A stretch of DNA of 10,083 bases, from the NCBI GenBank assembly GCA_013139755.1, contig WTAG01000324.1, positions 1 through 10,083 of the forward strand. Direction: 5' to 3'. Positions 8,035 to 10,083 of the stretch are shown piece after piece (the stretch's first letter is position 1; every line of letters begins with the position of its first letter). Origin of the DNA: Methylomarinum sp. (GTDB lineage: Bacteria; Pseudomonadota; Gammaproteobacteria; Methylococcales; Methylomonadaceae). Both the position numbers and the translations under genes were made by a program. Below the pieces are notes generated by a model, which did not search any database, was not told the origin of the DNA, and worked only from the letters and a program-made list of their open reading frames with translations.

Positions 8035-9948
8035 TTGCTCGATTTTTTAAAAAAGAGTCACCTTTGCGTGGCTCTTTTTTTTATTTCCATATACCTTTCA
8101 ACTGCAATCCTTTATTTACCCTATCTTAACGGACATTTCATACTTGATGATTGGCCCAACCTATCAGCACTCAGCAACATCCCATCACCTACAGATCTCA
8201 GTGACCTACTGAAATTTATTGTCAACAATAATTCAGGTCAACTGGGTCGCCCCATTCCTCTTTTAAGTTTTGCTTTACAAGCTGAACACTGGCCTAACAA
8301 CCCTTCCGCATTTAAACTAGTAAATCTACTCATTCATTTACTGAATGGTTTTCTATTAACTCTAATCACACATTATTTATTAAAACCATTTAATTCACTC
8401 GCTTGCTTAAAATGGTGGTTAACTGGAATTATTGCTGGACTGTGGCTAATCCAGCCCATCCATGTTTCATCCGTTTTATACACAGTACAGCGCATGACTT
8501 TGCTCATGGCCTTTTTTAGCTTAGCATCAATAGCAGGCTATTTATGGGGTAGAGATTATTGTCAAAAATCCTTAATAACAGGTTATTTAATCAGCACCAG
8601 CGCCTTAGTTATCGGTGGCCTCTGTGCTGTTTTTAGCAAAGAGAATGGTGTGTTAATCGTACTTTATATCGCCGTCATTGAATTTACTCTATTTGCCAAC
8701 ACCACCAAACCAAAATACTGGCGTACATGGCTGACATTTTTTATTTATATACCTATTAGCATTGGTTGCCTATATTTTGTATTTCACATAGAACAATATA
8801 TTCAAGGGCATAACTACCGAAACTATACGCTTACTGAACACCTACTCACCGAAAGCAGAATATTACTCGACTATATCAGTAAAATCATACTGCCACGCCC
8901 CAATGCATTTGGACTTTTTTTTGATGACTACAACATATCTAAAAGTCTTTTTAACCCACTTAACACGTTATTTTCCAGCCTATCAATACTAGCACTTATT
9001 ATTTACGCTTTTTTAACACGAAAAAAACATGTATTTTTTAGCTTCTCTATACTTTGGTTTTTTGCCGGTCATATTCTTGAGTCCAGCTTTATCCCATTGG
9101 AACTATATTTTGAACACAGAAACTACCTGCCTGCCTTTGGGGTAATTTTCGGCTTATCAATTTTTGTTACTAACAGCCTAAATCATTGCTCTACTCGTTT
9201 TGTTAAACAACTGATTTTCAGCTTAATCGTTCTCTACATCATTATTGTAGGTTTAATCTGTCACGAAGAAGCCAGACTATGGAGCAAGCCCAAACAGCAG
9301 TCACTCATTTGGCAGGCTAACCATCCACTATCTAAACGCGCGAACGCTTATGCAGCACAAACCAGAATAGACCTTAAGCAACCGATTAAAGCCGATCATC
9401 TACTTAAGAAAATAAGCATGATTGATCCATCAGATAATGCATCTCACTTAATGAGGTTAGAATTAAATTGCCTTATTAATCACTTACCCCCTGCTGAAAT
9501 TAATCATATATATAAAATATTACCCGATACAAAAACCGAGATTGCAACAACACAAACAGCGCTAAAACTCACAAAACGCTGGCTAAAAAATCAATGCAAT
9601 AATATGTCCTCTGAACAACTAGAAAATATTTTAACGACCCTGTTATCAAATACAAGATATAGCAACCAGAAAATCCATTTAACCTCAACATTAAGCCTTT
9701 TTTATGCCAGCACCAATCAGTACCCTAAAGTATTTATACTTCTAAACCGAATGATTAAAGACATGCCTAATACAAAAGAACTTATTATATTAAAAATACG
9801 CTATGCAATTGCCAACAAACAGTATCAAAATGCACTAGACTGGTTAAAAGAAAATAAACTTCATCATCCTGCATTAAAACCGTCTGATATTACCTTTACC
9901 AACCAACTTAATCACATGGAAAATGCTATACATCAATTACAACCATGA
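8035..9948 (+). CDS. TMTC-like GT-C membrane glycosyltransferase with TPR-like tail
   Basis: A 637-residue polytopic membrane protein. It opens with a membrane helix (about 10-31) followed by NGHFILDDWPNL with D38-D39, the acidic pair placed in the first outside loop in GT-C enzymes. Next come GRPIPLLSFAL (R72-P73) and AFKLVNLLIHLLNGFLL (92-108), and further helices to about 415 including FEHRNYLP (359-366). RP-L--L-F, F-LVNLL-H and E-R-YLP are the recurring blocks of TMTC-type O-mannosyltransferases and their bacterial relatives. Residues about 430-637 are soluble and helical with TPR-like spacing (KQYQNALDWLKE near the end). Such enzymes move a sugar from a polyprenyl-phosphate donor to protein outside the membrane. 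Neighbouring pilA suggests the pilin as acceptor (inference). The start is uncertain: TTG at 8035, 9 bases after pilA with no ribosome site, or GTG at 8068. The length of the next paralogue favours TTG. Confidence 0.8.
   Translation: MLDFLKKSHLCVALFFISIYLSTAILYLPYLNGHFILDDWPNLSALSNIPSPTDLSDLLKFIVNNNSGQLGRPIPLLSFALQAEHWPNNPSAFKLVNLLIHLLNGFLLTLITHYLLKPFNSLACLKWWLTGIIAGLWLIQPIHVSSVLYTVQRMTLLMAFFSLASIAGYLWGRDYCQKSLITGYLISTSALVIGGLCAVFSKENGVLIVLYIAVIEFTLFANTTKPKYWRTWLTFFIYIPISIGCLYFVFHIEQYIQGHNYRNYTLTEHLLTESRILLDYISKIILPRPNAFGLFFDDYNISKSLFNPLNTLFSSLSILALIIYAFLTRKKHVFFSFSILWFFAGHILESSFIPLELYFEHRNYLPAFGVIFGLSIFVTNSLNHCSTRFVKQLIFSLIVLYIIIVGLICHEEARLWSKPKQQSLIWQANHPLSKRANAYAAQTRIDLKQPIKADHLLKKISMIDPSDNASHLMRLELNCLINHLPPAEINHIYKILPDTKTEIATTQTALKLTKRWLKNQCNNMSSEQLENILTTLLSNTRYSNQKIHLTSTLSLFYASTNQYPKVFILLNRMIKDMPNTKELIILKIRYAIANKQYQNALDWLKENKLHHPALKPSDITFTNQLNHMENAIHQLQP
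8049..8082 (+). terminator. rho-independent terminator of pilA, inside the next coding sequence
   Basis: Stem 8049-8061 with 8068-8080 (core GAGTCAC/GTGGCTC, one G-T wobble, extended by A-T pairs), loop CTTTGC, and a run of eight T at 8075-8082. This is a textbook intrinsic terminator 23 bases after the pilA stop. It overlaps codons 5-16 of the following open frame, so that gene can be transcribed from the pilA promoter only by read-through. Confidence 0.88.
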
Positions 9949-10083
9949 ATAGATTAAACTTTATAAATAATCCTAAGATCCTATTAAGTTTAGCTTTTTG
10001 TTTAGCAACTCTATGTTTTTATCCAGGGTTAAATTGTTTTTTTATTTTTGATGATTATGGCAGTATTACTCATAACCCAACTT
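9945..10083 (+). CDS. second TMTC-like membrane glycosyltransferase, N-terminal part
   Basis: The first 46 residues of a paralogue of the preceding gene, cut by the right edge of the window. It starts MNRLNFINNPKILLSLAFCL, crosses the membrane once (about 12-28) and reaches FFIFDDYGSITHNP, with D36-D37 aligning to D38-D39 of its neighbour and to the acidic pair of TMTC-type GT-C enzymes (F-FDD---I--N). Its ATG overlaps the upstream stop as ATGA, so the two are translationally coupled and form one unit. The tandem pair could add successive sugars, act on different acceptors, or work as a heterodimer. The rest of the protein, including any TPR tail, is not visible. Confidence 0.8.
   Translation, partial: MNRLNFINNPKILLSLAFCLATLCFYPGLNCFFIFDDYGSITHNPT

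Overview
The window looks like the chromosome of an AT-rich gammaproteobacterium, possibly a type I methanotroph or related methylotroph (Methylococcales). That placement is an inference from gene content: Na+-translocating NQR, pyruvate phosphate dikinase, a periplasmic di-haem peroxidase, Uma2 nucleases and a sigma-54 type IVa pilin. No single gene settles it.

Left part (1-4603): the start of an nqr operon runs leftward (nqrA complete, nqrB partial, joined by a TAATG overlap). It diverges from ppdK, a full-length pyruvate phosphate dikinase with all catalytic residues in place. The 377-bp gap between them holds candidate promoters and one doubtful 52-codon ORF ending on the ppdK start codon. 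Both enzymes belong to core energy and carbon metabolism.

Middle part (4604-7228): a repeat-rich gap holds a GC-rich hairpin, a REP-like fragment and a long near-perfect inverted repeat. A secreted di-haem cytochrome c peroxidase follows on the minus strand, diverging from an intact Uma2-family nuclease gene. A second Uma2 gene, facing the first, is clearly decayed: two frameshifts, two in-frame stops and an internal deletion. It has no intact reading frame and is recovered only by frame-by-frame translation. A REP-like palindromic element lies between the two.

Right part (7229-10083): a pilin locus. A palindrome and a sigma-54 -24/-12 promoter precede pilA. Immediately downstream are two overlapping genes (the second cut by the window end) for large membrane proteins resembling the TMTC family of GT-C glycosyltransferases: an Asp-Asp motif in the first loop, many membrane helices and, in the complete one, a TPR-like C-terminal tail. 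The rho-independent terminator of pilA lies inside the 5' coding end of the first of these genes. The arrangement suggests a pilin or surface glycosylation module expressed by limited read-through from the strong pilA promoter. This is the most interesting part of the window.
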